From NCBI GenBank assembly GCA_028023455.1, contig JAQFVV010006640.1, positions 452,001-516,000 of the forward strand: 64,000 nt of DNA. Reading direction: 5' to 3'. Below, piece after piece: positions 38,030 to 49,504 of the stretch (the first letter of the stretch is position 1; each line of letters opens with the position of its first letter). The position numbers were made by a program, and so were the translations under genes. The notes beneath the pieces are model-generated. The model ran no database searches and was not told where the DNA came from. It saw only the letters and a list, made by a program, of their open reading frames with translations. This stretch comes from Epiperipatus broadwayi (Eukaryota; Onychophora; Udeonychophora; Euonychophora; Peripatidae).

Positions 38030-38502
38030 AGGTATATGAGCACAGACTTTCACATGACCAACCATTCTCCACTCTATCTCATAACACTGATACACTTGAA
38101 CTCATATATGTAAAAAAGATAAATAATCACCAGTATATGTATTTCATGCTAAACCAGCAATCATCAGTTGGTCCAGATTATCATCTCTACACGTATATGC
38201 AATAAGTGCTGAGATATATATTAAGATAGCCAATCTTCATACTTTAATGAATAGACTTCAATCCACTCCATACCCCAATTCTTCAACCATCCATCCATTT
38301 GAAAATCCTGATGATGGAATGCTCAAAGGCCACCCTGAGGCTGAGATTCTCATCACAACCATGTTGACCTAAAATCAATTTGACCCCTCATGTACAGGAC
38401 ATAATCCATTAAATACATATATGAGGGATGGGCAGACATCTCTACTATGTAATAACTGAAATACAGGCTTTTATATACCTGCATCAATATATGTAATATA
38501 TA
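38030..38502 (-). repeat. Near-full-length hammerhead element (reference copy)
   Basis: Best preserved single unit of the family, about 473 bp, from ggtatatgagcacag to tgcatcaatatatgtaatat. All other A-type copies align to it. It contains no long open frame, so it is non-autonomous. Both ends lie in TATATA-rich sequence, which could be the target duplication. The ribozyme strand is minus. Confidence 0.85.
38123..38182 (-). ncRNA. Hammerhead ribozyme motif, type I, reference copy
   Basis: Minus strand order: GATAATC, TGGA, CCAA, CTGATGA, TTGCTG-GTT-TAGCAT, GAAA, ATACATAT, A (cleavage site), CTGG, T, GATTATT. Outer stem I is seven pairs with one G-T. The asymmetric internal loop (TGGA opposite T) and the three-base loop II are where natural hammerheads make their tertiary contact. 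Weak points are the T-T pair closing stem II and the first inner pair (A-C). Confidence 0.75.
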
Positions 38503-40530
38503 GGGCTAGTTGTTTTATCATCTATGCCACGTGATGGTGCAATTTATGTGTAAAACTCATAAAAACACTGTTTATGCAGCCAAACATATTTTCGTGGCCA
38601 TGTGTTACATGTATACAACAGTTCTGTTTTACTACACATTGCAGGCTGCATTGTCACATCACAGTAAATTATTTTGGTGAATTTGCATACTTCACACTTT
38701 TTTATGGTGTCGTGTGAGGGTGTATGTCTTACAATTATGTATAAATGGTTAATTGTAAATAAAGTTTAATTTTTTTTATTGAAATCACATGATCTGACCA
38801 AGCAATAATTATCAGAGGGTTTATACACTTCTGTAGTCAAGTTTTAAGGCGCGAAACCTTGTCAAAGGGTAGGTCCGAACAATACTTTGAAGAAGGTAAT
38901 GCATCAAATAATGTATTCTTGATAACCTCAACGAGACAAAGAACATGGTGCAGGAAAACCTAGATGTTCGATTCTTGCAATTAACGACCACTTTGTTCAA
39001 GCTATACATCTGATATATTATTGTAGCCACGAACAGCTTGTTTTTTTTTACATTTATTAATACCAAAAAAATAAAACTGTAATAAATGTGAAATTTGTTA
39101 ATGCATACACTAATAATTAATGCTAGTATTAAGGAATTTAACTAAGATTTGGCATGGACTATGAATTTAATATATTTTAATTCTTAAATATAGATTAAAC
39201 AAACATAAGTGCATTGAATGACACATGCAGATGGGTTATAAAGTAAACATATATAAAATAAATATTAGCAAGTAATAGAATAATAATTGAATAAGTTATT
39301 ATTTAACAAGCATTTAGAGTTTTAGAATTTAATTTAACAAATAGGCAAGTTTTTATTTTTAAAATACATTTAAAATTTTAATCCCAAGTTTCATTAATTG
39401 CTATCTTAAGAAATTTATTGTTTTCTAATTATTGTTCAAAGGTTACAATAAATGTACTAAATAGGAAATACATAAGCAGGGCCAATGTCTATAAGACCCT
39501 AAGGATAGGTTGATTTCAGTTGTTCTCGATTGATTACAGATGGTTTCCCAAGAATTGACAACTTTTTTTTTTTAAATAAAAACAGATAACTTTTTTAAGA
39601 GTGTAAACATTTTATTATATATGTGTGTGAGACTATCTCAGGAATTGAAATTTATATACCAATGCAGTTAAATAAAGAGTTTTTAACTGAGAATATTTTA
39701 AATTTATATTATTAATTTAAAAGAATTGTAATGCTTCTTTAAATGTATTGCATTACAGCTTTTCTCACATATATATGTAAGTAGTTACACACATATAATA
39801 ATGGTCACACTTCATATAATTAGATAATTTTATTAAATTTAAATTTATAACTGCATATACATTACACACATACAGACATTAATGTATATTAAATGTGTGC
39901 ACATATCTGCACATACACATAAATATACGCTATTACATATCAAAATAAATTATTCTGATTATATACATGGACTGTGAGTTTGGAACTGTTGGAAAACCAT
40001 ACTAACTATGATGAAACATAGTAGGTGAAACGAGATGATGGCTAAATAATACCGTTTCAAGCGGAACCAAAAAAAAACCTAATAAGTTTTAATTTTTTTG
40101 ATGTTGTTTTAAAACAAAAACAAAGTGAAACCAAAAAAAAAAATCATAATAAATTTTAAATTTGTTTATGTTATTTAAAAAAAAAAGCTAATTAATTTTA
40201 GTATTTATTTTTTAAACAAAAATAGGAAAACAAAAATACAACCATAATAAGTGTAATAAGTTATACATTTAAAAAACAGAAAGACCCCCCCCCCAAAAAA
40301 AAATGTTGATTTTATTTTATATTTATTTATTTTGTTGATGTTAATAAAAATAAATGTTTACAAAATAATAAAATAAAATTTGTGTTTAATTTATTTGTAA
40401 ATTTAAAAAAAAGTAAAAAAACAAGGAATTCAAATATAAAAAAAAGGCCTGGGAACATTCATAAGTTATATTTTTTCAAGAAAAACAATGGCCTCATGCA
40501 GCATGGATGTCTATAAAACAACTACCTATA
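38503..40530. other. No gene recognised
   Basis: AT-rich. A short hairpin TGAAACG...CGTTTCA at 40027-40055 resembles the one at 18446-18479. No coding support. Confidence 0.45.
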
Positions 40531-40695
40531 TAGGGTATATGAGCACAGAATTTCACACGACCCATCACTCTCCACTTTATCTCATAACACTGATATACTT
40601 AAACACATATATGTTGAAAAGATAAATAATCACCAGTAAATATATTTCATGCTAAACCAGCAATCATCAGTTGGTCCAGATTATCATCTCTACAC
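40531..40695 (-). repeat. Hammerhead element, head half split by an 8.15-kb insertion
   Basis: Matches the first 165 bases of the reference copy up to catctctacac, then stops abruptly at tgtaacggg. The continuation of the same unit is found at 48847. Confidence 0.85.
40626..40685 (-). ncRNA. Hammerhead ribozyme motif, type I
   Basis: Same organisation as the reference copy, with CTGATGA, TGCTG-GTT-TAGCA and GAAA intact and CCAA facing CTGG. Stem III is ATATATTT-like and no longer palindromic. Confidence 0.7.
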
Positions 40696-41333
40696 TGTAA
40701 CGGGCACATACGACGTTACATTATTTTTTTATTATTAAACATTAAAAAAATAAAAGTTCGCAAATAAAACTTTTTTTTTAAGAATTAAAAATTGAAAATT
40801 AAAATTTTATACTAAACTCATATATATATAAAATCACACAGATGAGAAATTAAAAAAAAAAAACTTTATAAAAAAAAAAGGAAAAAGTATTTTAAAACTA
40901 AATTGTCAGTAAAGATTTAAAGATAAAAATATATCTGAGTTTGTACAAAACAAATTAATTAATACTCAACATTTATAAAACAAACTTTTATAAATCCATT
41001 TGTGCAAACTTATAAAAATTAAAATAAAAATTAAAATCTAAAATCAAAGTTAAAAATGTAAGTTAAATTTTAAAATGTAAACATACTAAAATAATAATGC
41101 TAAATTTTATATATATGTGCATAAATAAATGTTTGTGTGTTAATTTCTGGCAGTGGTTTATTTTATTCCTTTTATATATATATATTCTTAGATAAGAATT
41201 TATTATAAAATATAAATCTCTGCTGTTCCACTGAGCTAATGGTCAATGGGCTAATGGTCAAATTCAAAATATATAAAATAATTTTTTTTTAACTTACGTA
41301 TCTGCCTACTATATAAATTTTTTAGTTTCTAAA
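40696..41333 (+). repeat. Direct repeat R, copy 1 (uninterrupted)
   Basis: Begins TGTAACGGGCACATACGACG, in which TGTAACG and CGTTACA form a terminal hairpin, and ends at actatataaatttttt. The same sequence recurs at 42113-44191, where 1.46 kb is inserted after aattaattaat. The TG start is LTR-like but no matching CA end, primer site or polypurine tract fits. Confidence 0.8.
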
Positions 41334-41674
41334 TAGCCTAGTGGCGCCCTCGTAGTGCAGATAGATTAAGCTACATCTCTGTACCATTATAATTGGCTTC
41401 CCAACATGAGCCGATCTTTGATAAACCATGAGGGCCCTGAGTAAATTTCTTTTTTCAAAATGAAATATTTTTATCTGTTTACATAAAGTCGTATACTTTA
41501 AATCTTATAAAAGCGCTGCCAGAAAGAAATTGCACATATATTAAACACGAGAAAGTATAAATAATTTTAAATTGTATTTTGTTAAAAAGAAAGTCAAAAG
41601 GTTGCAATTAATATGTTTTTTTTTGTTAATATATATTATGCTTTAACGTGTATAGGCGCGCACAGCCACGTAAG

Positions 41675-41762
41675 TTTATGATTGAAATGTGGTACCTTAT
41701 GATGAGTACCTTTGGGAATTACTTCAGTGTAACCCTATGTATGCATTTCAATCAGTCATAAA
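41675..41762 (+). other. Nested stem-loop S1 with CTTATGATGA apical loop
   Basis: Outer stem TTTATG+ATTGAAATG (41675-41689) pairs with CATTTCAAT (41744-41752) and, after a CAGT bulge, CATAAA (41757-41762). Inner hairpin GGTAC (41691-41695), loop CTTATGATGA, GTACC (41706-41710). Two related structures lie at 43623 and 43688. Strand is arbitrary. Confidence 0.55.
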
Positions 41763-43622
41763 TAAGTTGGTGGTATTTATAATTGTGCTGCAAATATACA
41801 CGTATAAACCCATTATTTCTTAAAACATATTTACCTCAATGCAACCTTCTTAAATAAATAATTTATAAAATTTGCTTGTCATGCCATGTGTAAAAATAAA
41901 ATGTATAAAAAAATAGAACTCTTGGGGGGAGGAGGTGTAAACGTGGATGGTCCTTAGGAAAACGATAGTAAACATTTTTTTTTGTATATAGTCTTTATAC
42001 TAACCGAATGTTTTGTAAATTTTCGTTAATCATGTACCGTAATTACTAACCCTAAGTAAAATATTTTTTTTTGTTTATTTTTTTTAAGCAAGTTTACTGA
42101 TATGTAATGGGCACATACGATGTTACATTATTTTTTTTATTATTAAACATGAAAAAAATAAAAGTTCGCAAATAAAACTTCTTTTTTAAGAATTAAAAAT
42201 TGAAAATTAAAATTCTATACTAAACTCATATATATATATAAAATCGCACAGATGAGAAATTAAAAAAAGAAACTTTATTAAAAAAAAAGAAAAAGTATTT
42301 TAAAACTAAATTGTCAGTAAAGATTTAAAGATAAAAATATATCTAAGTTTGTACAAAACAAATTAATTAATGTTATTGAAAAAATGGAAATGATTATTTT
42401 AATTAGTCCAAGTGAACTAGCCCTTGGGCATTTAAATGTATAAGCAATGGTCAGATAGGAAAACAATAGAAACTAATGGCCAATGAAAGAAATCCATCGG
42501 GAAATCGGACCTCAATGGAAGGATCATCATCATCGATGATGTAATGTCCATTGGATCCAAAAGTTACATATAAAAGAAAAAGTTTGGAAATAAATTTTTA
42601 GTGAGTGAAGAAAATTTAAGAGAAGACGGAGATGTGTTAAGTCGGAGAGTTGGAGGTGAAGGGATTGAAAGATGCACTTTCAATTCCTTCAGTGGTTATA
42701 AAAAAAAAGAAAATGAAACATTGCTTTTTTTATACTGAGGACCACAGGATCATCGAGGGATTTTAACGCTGGATTCCAAATGGCAAGCAATGGATAACTA
42801 ATGAACATTTCTAAAACCGTAAGCACATTATGAACTTAAATGAATATTAATTTGAAAACACTAAGAACTTTAAAATATAAACTTTCCCAGTATTTAAAAA
42901 ATAGAAATAGAATCCTATCTGACCAAACTAAATTCTTTATTAATTCTTTTTATTTGATGTATTTCTTTTTTTTTTTAAATCATTTCCATTTATTTTTTTT
43001 TGTTCTTTTAAGTTTTATTTATGATTTTTGTTTTTCGTTAAATTAAATTATATAAATGTTAAACTTAAGTCGGGCGTGAATGGCTATATAGATTTGTAAA
43101 GTTTTATTAGGGGAGGGTAATCTTAGGTTATTCATTTCGTAGTTGAATTAGGTCAATGGATTGGATATATTGGTGTAATTAGTAGATGTAGTATGAGGTT
43201 CGCTATGTGCAGAATCGAATTATATGCCGCACACTCCCGTTTTGCCTATGGAAGGAATTATAAGATGGAGACCGCAGTTCCTTCCTATGGAGTTTTTTTT
43301 ATTGCTCTTCTCATCAGATAGATGTAGTATTCCTATCTGGATGAGAGTCAATTTCTTTTCTTAACCTATATTTGTGCTGTCGTATTCGTATTACATTGAA
43401 TACATCAATATATCAGATGGATTGACGTTGGTTTAACTGCGAACTTTTGGCCTAAGGTTAAATAAGGGATAAAATATTTTCTTTTCAAATGCAATCTATG
43501 TAGTCTATTCATACTCGACACTCTAAATAAAAATGCATTAAATTTAAGTTGGGTATAGACGCTTGCATGGATTCGTTATCGGTTAATTATGTTTTTGGTT
43601 TTCATATTTGATCAAAATATAT

Positions 43623-43684
43623 AGACATTCGGTAAATAATGATACCTTATGGTGAGTATCTAAAATGTATTTATTCGGATGTCT
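43623..43684 (+). other. Nested stem-loop S2 with CTTATGGTGA apical loop
   Basis: Outer stem AGACATTCGGTAAATA pairs with TATTTATTCGGATGTCT with one bulged base and one G-T pair; inner hairpin ATAC-CTTATGGTGA-GTAT. Stem sequence is wholly different from S1 while the pairing and loop are kept. Confidence 0.55.
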
Positions 43685-43687
43685 TTT

Positions 43688-43771
43688 AAGTTATTGGTGT
43701 CAATGCGGCATCTTATGATGAATGCCATTGGGTTTCTTATAAATTTCCCTCTGCATTTCCATCAATGACTT
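43688..43771 (+). other. Nested stem-loop S3 with CTTATGATGA apical loop
   Basis: Outer strands AAGTTATTGGTGTCAATGC and GCATTTCCATCAATGACTT pair at most positions including two G-T pairs; inner hairpin GGCAT-CTTATGATGA-ATGCC. It follows S2 by three bases. Confidence 0.55.
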
Positions 43772-44312
43772 TATATTTTGATCGTTTATGTTTATTTTGA
43801 AATGTTTTTAACCGTGTAATCTATGTAACCGATCTATACTCAACATTATAAAACAAACTTTTATAAATCCATCTGTGTGAACTTATAAAAATTAAAATGT
43901 AAATTAAAATCTAAAATCAAAGTTAAAAATGTAAGTTAAATTTTAAAATGTAAACATACTAAAATAATAATGCTAAATTTTATATATATGTGCGTAAATA
44001 AATGTTTGTGTGTTAATTTCTGGCAGTGGCTTATTTTATTCCTTTTTTTAATATATATTCTTAGATAAGAATTTATTATAAAATATAAATCTCTGCTGTT
44101 CCACTGAGCTAGTGACAATGGGCTAATGGTCAAATTCAAAATATATAAAATATTTTTTTTAACTTACGTATCTGCCTACTATATAAATTTTCTATGTGAT
44201 GTGATGTGATGTGATGTATTATGGCTTCTCCTTAAACGAAGTCAAGAATATCTCAGCAATTAAGCCCAGATAAACCTGTTAGCCACTTTCTTTTACATTC
44301 CCCACTCTAAAT

Positions 44313-47300
44313 TTACCCATAATCTGCTCTATCCCATTTCCACAACATAATTTTTGTCAACTCTATAACCTTTATATCTAAATCCCCCTTATCTTTTCCC
44401 AAACCTAGCATAAAAACCAATAATTCACTTTCTGTATAATCACTCTTTTCATATTTATTTTTCCACAACTTCATTATATGTACCCTTTCTGTTTTCAAAC
44501 ATTTACATTCAATTAACAAATGCCTAATATTTTCAATTCCTTCCTTACATAATTTACAAAATAAATCACCCATATTTTTCCATTTACATGTATATTCTTT
44601 TGTAGCTAAAGATCCCGTTCGAGCTTTAAACAATAAACTACTTTCCTTACTATTATCATATATTAACTCACACCTAATATTCTGTTTATTTCTATATATA
44701 TTTAAACTCTTTTTACTCTCCATACTATTTCTCCATCTCTCTAACTCCCTAGTCTTTATTAATAAATCTATTCTTTTATCCCATTCCTTACTACTATAAC
44801 ACTCAATAATCCTCTTAACACAATCATCCCATCTTTTGTACAAATATACTGATATAAATTCTTTATCCAAATCTTTTGCATAGCGCATTACCTTTCTCAC
44901 CCATCTTGTTACCTGCCCTTTATTCATAACCCAATTAAATACTATTTTAGCTATTCTTTTATTATCCATAAACTGCAATCTACCAAACATTTTCATTTTA
45001 CTTTTTGCATCTCTCATATGAAAACTTGACCATCCCATTTCTCCTTGAATTGCCTCCCTTGCTGTCCATACTTCTGCATCCAATGCATGTCTTCCTACTT
45101 CCCTTTGAGTTTTTTCGGAATAATCTAATATCTTTTTACTAACTTATAATGCATCATTACCATATGTTAACCCTGCTACTGCAACTCCTTTCCATATAAT
45201 TCTAGCTACATCATATTTATTATATGAAAATACTGTTAATTTCTTTATCAATCCCTTTCTTTTCTTTGCTTCATTTATCAATTTTTTCTCCCATTCATCC
45301 AAATAATTTTTCTGATTACTTAAAATAATTCCCAAATAACTATATCTATTCACCACACTTAACTTAATATCTCCCAATAAAAATTCTACATCTTCTCTTT
45401 CCTCAGTATTAACCATCATTATATTTGATTTTTCTTCACTAAATTTAATCCCCATCTCTTTACCCACCCTTGCACATGTCCTCAACATAACTTCCATATC
45501 TTCTCTTTTTTCTGCACACAAAAATATATCATCTGCAAAAAAAAGACCTGACAAAATAAATACTCCCTTACTACCTATTAACGGTATCTCTATCCCTCTT
45601 CCTAATCTTTCTATTGCTCTTTCCATTTCACTCAAATACAACACAAACAAAATAGGTGACATAGGGCATCCTTGCCTTAGTCCCACACCATTTTTAACTT
45701 TAATTGATTCTATATTCTCTAATTGATATATATAATAATTATTTTCATATAATTTCTTAATAATATCTATTAAAGCTTCATCCATTCCCAAATTTGCTAA
45801 ACTTATCCATAATCTATTTCTATTTACTCTATCATATGCCTTCTCTATATCTATAAAACTTATATATAACTGTTTATCTGCATTCCTACTCATATCCATA
45901 AGTTGTGTAACTACAAATAAACTATCTCCTATACGCCTATCTAATCTAAAACCTCCTTGCATTTCACCCACTACATTATTCCCTTCCATCCATTTTACAA
46001 CTTTACTAGCCACCATATACGAGAAAACTTTATATAAAACTGATGTTACCGCTATCGGTCTATAATTATTCAACTTTCTATGATCCTTACCCTTTCCTTT
46101 AAATAATAACCTTACTCTTGTATTACTCCAACTACTTGGGAAAACTCTATTCTGTGCCATTTTATTAAAACAGGATAATAACTTTACTTTTGCCCTATAT
46201 CCTAAATTCATTACCATCTCTGCTGCCCATCCATCTAAACCTCTTCCGATCTTCCACTTTTCAATTTCTTCTCTACCTCATTTAGTTCATTTTCTGAAAA
46301 ACTAATATTCCCATTACTATATTCTTTCATATTTTCTAATATTCTATCATTCACATTTAACATCTTTTCTATATTCATTACATAACTATTTAAGATTCTC
46401 TCTAAATCTTCTCTAGAACTACACTCAGTTCCCTCATCATCTAGTAATACTAACTCGCTCTCCCCTACATCATCTCCTTTTAATATAATTCCAAAATTTT
46501 TTACTTCCATCTCTTCCACTTTTATTAATATCCTCCAACAATTTACTATTCAATTTCATTCTCTCTCTATAAATATCTATTTTAGCCAACTTCTTCTTTT
46601 CTAAGTACTTTTCCCATTTAGCATTAATATCTTTTTCACTTTCCTTATTCTTAATAGCACACTTATATTCTCTACATGCTTCTTTCCTTTCTTTTACACT
46701 TTTACTAATTTTAATTTTTTTATTACTTTTATTCTTTTCAATATTCTCACCTAAAACCCTATTTGCAACTTTTTCTACTTCCTTACACCAATCCTTATAC
46801 TCATCCCCAACCCACTCTTCCATTATTTCTTCAACTTGTATTTTATACTCTTCCAACTTATTCTTATCATTTACTCTCCATCCACATCTTTCACTATTAT
46901 TTCTACTTTTATTTCTATTCTCCATCACATTACTAACCATTTCAATTACAATGAAATTATGATCACTAGTGCATACTTTTTCTTCATTATCAAATACCTT
47001 AATTTTCCGTATTTTATTTATTCCCTCTTTCTCTACCAATACATAATCTATTGTGTGAAATATATTATTTCTGGACCATGTGTATTGTCCCTCATAAATA
47101 TTTAATAAATTTCCAATACTCAAATTCACTTTCTGACAAAAATTCTTCAAAAGCTGTCCATTTTTATTATCTACATCATCAATTTCTTCAATATGTCCAT
47201 TCATATCCCCTATAACCATTATTCTCTTCCCCTTTTCTTTAAAACTTTGTATATCCTTAACTAAACATTCGTATATGTTACTATTCCACTCCAATATAAT

Positions 47301-47735
47301 TTGACTATCTCCAGTAGCTATATAAACTATAGCCACCATCCATTCTTGTCTACCCAACCTTATTTCAAACCACAAGTGTTCTTGACATTTAACAATATTT
47401 AAATATTTTTTTGATATAACACCTATACCACCACCCCTTTTTTCTTTTTCTTTTCTATTTATACCCTGCCATACCAACTGTTCCAAAATAGGTTCTTCTT
47501 CTTCTCTTAAATGTGTTTCCACTACTGCTAATACCTCAAGCTCTTCATTTTCAATTGTTTTATTTAATTCCATCCACTTTTCTGGTTTCCTACCACCTTG
47601 CATATTCAAAAACCCAATTTTAACAATTTCTTCTTTCCTAACTACTCTTTTATAAATTCTTTTAATTCTTTCTTCTCCATTACATTTATAAATTACTTTC
47701 TTACCATTAATTTTACAAACCCATTCCTTCTCCAT
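44313..47735 (-). pseudogene. LINE ORF2: APE endonuclease-reverse transcriptase, three lesions
   Basis: The N-terminal frame (47735-46470) is an APE-type endonuclease: NMQG (N44), ETHL (E73), GDMNGH (D177, N179), TIDYV (D230) and TSDHN (D258, H259) are all present, counted from the first Met. The RT part (46217-45144) has NNYRPIAVTSVLYK, SFIDIEKAYDRV, GLRQGCPMSPIL and the catalytic FADD, then YLGIIL of the thumb. The C-terminal part (45083-44313) carries the finger CKLC...H...C. Lesions: a frameshift near 46490-46500 in an A-rich stretch, a frameshift near 46235, and a TAA at 45141-45143 in the same frame as the rest (the copy at 21581 has TAT). It would nick the target and reverse-transcribe its own RNA; this copy is dead but very young. 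Confidence 0.92.
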
Positions 47736-47830
47736 ATCTATATTTATATCAAAATCAAATTCCTTTTGCTTACTTCTTATATTCCATCCATTCTTTTTAA
47801 TAATATTACAATTTAAAAACCCACCCCCCT

Positions 47831-48823
47831 TTATAAGTTTCCCGAAAAAAATTCTTTATAAATCAAACTCCCTAAAACTTCACTTCCTTGTTTTCCTAAA
47901 TGCAACCCATCTTTACTATATAACTCTCTCTTTCCAATAAAACAATCCCACACATCCACAAACATAACATTATTTCTCTCACACAATTTTTTCAATCTCT
48001 CATTTATAGAACATGCCCTATCTAACAAATAACTCTTGTCAAACCTTGGTAATAATCCAACTATTCCTACTCTTCCTTTAATCATAATCAAATTCCTAAT
48101 CAAATCTACATAATCATCCATTATTCTCTCTGATGATTCTAATAAATTATTAGTCCCCACCATAACATATACATCTCTACTACCTTGTTTTTTAACTTTA
48201 TCTGCTACATCCCTAATTCTAGCTCCAGGCAAACATACTCTTACATACCTACTTCTATTTTCCCTTGCAATTATATCCCCACATTCTCTAATTAGTGAAT
48301 CTCCTATCAATACTGTTTCATAATCTACTTTTTCTGCTCTATCTATAACATTTTCTAATACCTTCTGGTCCTCCTTATCTATTTCTTCCTTATCATTCCT
48401 ACTCAATAATTCCTTTATCTCCTCACATTTTATCTCTAATGATTTTAATTTTACTTCTACATCCTTCAATTCTTCCTCTATCTTATTTATTCTTTGACTA
48501 ATCATCTCCATTACACTATTACTTTCTCCACCCACTATTCTTCGACTATCTACACTTTGAAAACACTTTCTCACCTCTTTTATCATATTAATACACTGAC
48601 TGCATAACCATAAACCATTTACATCCTTCCTAGTCTTATTTAAACATTTCAAGTGATATACCCCATCACATATAGTACATTCTACAACAGCACGCTTAAT
48701 TTCCTTTTCCCGATTATATAAACATTTTGAAATACAAATATAATCCTTTTTTTTTATTTTACGTTTTTCGAACGTTATATTTTTCTTAAAAGTAAATCTT
48801 TTAATAACAAATTTACAAAAAAA
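47831..48823 (-). pseudogene. LINE ORF1: PHD-like finger plus SGNH/GDSL esterase
   Basis: From the first Met (48652) the frame is 273 codons; in the same frame it stays open upstream to a TAG at 48824-48826 with no other ATG, so the true start is unclear or lost. The upstream part supplies the finger: CISKC, CTICDGVYHLKC and then LWLCSQC. A charged, heptad-like stretch at residues 50-90 suggests a coiled coil. The esterase has block I IGDSL (S119), PGA (G143), GTNNL (residues 166-170) and DGLHL (D248, H251), i.e. the Ser-Asp-His set of SGNH hydrolases. In CR1/L2 elements such ORF1 proteins are thought to bind RNA or membranes; that role is inferred here. It overlaps nothing and ends 95 bases before ORF2. 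Confidence 0.88.
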
Positions 48824-48846
48824 CTAATCAACAAAATAACATTATA

Positions 48847-49160
48847 ACACATATATTCAATAAATGCTCAGTATATATTAAGATAGCCAATCTTCATACT
48901 TCAATGGACAGGCTTCAATCCACTCCACACCCCAGCTCTTTAACCATCCATCCAATTGAAAATTCTGATGATGGAATGCTCAAAGGCCACCCTGAGGCTG
49001 AGATTCTTGTCACACCCATGTTGACTTAAAGTCAATCTAACCCATCATGTACAGGACATAATTCATTAAATACACATATGAGGGATGGGTAGACATCTCT
49101 CCTATGTAATAACTGGAATACAGGCTTTTACATACCTGTATCAATATATGTTAAACTGCA
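48847..49160 (-). repeat. Hammerhead element, tail half after the 8.15-kb insertion
   Basis: Continues the unit begun at 40531, from aataaatgctcag to cctgtatcaatatatg, collinear with the reference. After a linker of about 58 bases the next unit starts, making a tandem pair. Confidence 0.85.
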
Positions 49161-49218
49161 TTGTAAAGTGTCATTTAAGGTGTATATGGTGTATTATATT
49201 ATATGTATATAATATAGA

Positions 49219-49504
49219 GGGTATATGAGCACAGACTTTGACATGACCCACCTTTATCTCATAACACTGATACACTTGAACACATATGTCGAAAAGATAA
49301 ATAATCACCAATATCTGTTTTTTATGCTAAACCAGCAGTCATCAGTTAGTCCAGATTATCATCTCTATGCTCATATATATATATATGAATATAGTCAATC
49401 TTCATACTTTAATGGACAGGCTTCAATCCACTTCACACCCCAATTCTTCAACCGTACATCCAATTGAAAATCTGACTATGGAAAGCTCAAAGGCCACCCC
49501 GAGG
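49219..49504 (-). repeat. Hammerhead element, second unit of tandem pair, truncated
   Basis: Starts ggtatatgagcacag and is collinear with the reference to ctcaaaggccaccc. Subtracting the insertion, its ribozyme lies about 520 bases from that of the 40.6-kb copy. Confidence 0.85.
49301..49360 (-). ncRNA. Hammerhead motif, inactive core
   Basis: CTGATGA, CTGCTG-GTT-TAGCAT and both stem I strands are present (CTAA facing TTGG), but the second core box reads AAAA, losing G12. Confidence 0.65.

Larger units (their letters stand above)
42372..43835 (+). mobile_element. 1.46-kb insertion, unclassified, structure-rich
   Basis: Absent from copy 1 of the repeat. It contains a TATAAAAG box with AATAAA about 25 bases later near 42570-42595, as in a compact LTR promoter/poly(A) region, and several hairpins: CATCATC/GATGATG near 42526; CCTATGGAAGGAA with an inverted partner at 43247-43291; CATCAGATAG/CTATCTGGATG at 43311-43344. 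No coding frame is convincing. Solo LTR, TRIM or unknown element. Confidence 0.4.
42113..44191 (+). repeat. Direct repeat R, copy 2, interrupted by 1.46 kb
   Basis: 42113-42371 and 43836-44191 align with copy 1; the break falls between aattaattaat and actcaacattataaaac. The right end abuts the (ACATC)n tail of the LINE exactly where copy 1 continues into ttagtttct. Confidence 0.8.
44192..48823 (-). mobile_element. CR1/L2-like non-LTR retrotransposon, nearly complete
   Basis: About 4.6 kb on the minus strand: ORF1 (finger plus esterase), ORF2 (endonuclease plus RT), a short 3' UTR and an (ACATC)n tail (seen as gatgtgatgtgat at 44196-44213). ORF1 with an SGNH-type esterase plus an APE-type ORF2 is characteristic of the CR1/L2 group; the C-terminal CCHC-like finger is shared with several clades, so clade placement is provisional. 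High identity to the copy at 20750-22535 and few disabling mutations indicate a recent insertion. The 5' end lies within about 30 bases of 48823; a 5' truncation of ORF1 cannot be excluded. Confidence 0.9.
40696..48846. other. 8.15-kb nested insertion inside a hammerhead element
   Basis: The left flank ends ...tctacac and the right flank resumes acacatatattcaataaat, where the uninterrupted reference reads acacgtatatgcaataagt. ACAC is therefore present on both sides, a possible 4-bp target duplication. The insert comprises a 0.64-kb repeat, a 0.78-kb spacer, a second interrupted copy of the repeat, and the long LINE. Confidence 0.7.

Noticed and set aside
37933-38205. 90-codon frame with a repeat-derived second half
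   Set aside because: Overlaps the reference hammerhead element; the related frame at 49225 reflects shared repeat DNA, not a conserved protein.
41342-41348. TGGCGCC, resembling a retroviral tRNA-Lys primer-binding site after a TG-starting 0.64-kb direct repeat
   Set aside because: The repeat does not end in CA before it, the similarity to the primer site stops after about eight bases, there is no polypurine tract before the second repeat and only about 0.8 kb lies between them.
46836-47105. Plus-strand open frames within the LINE
   Set aside because: Antisense shadow of the endonuclease/RT coding strand.
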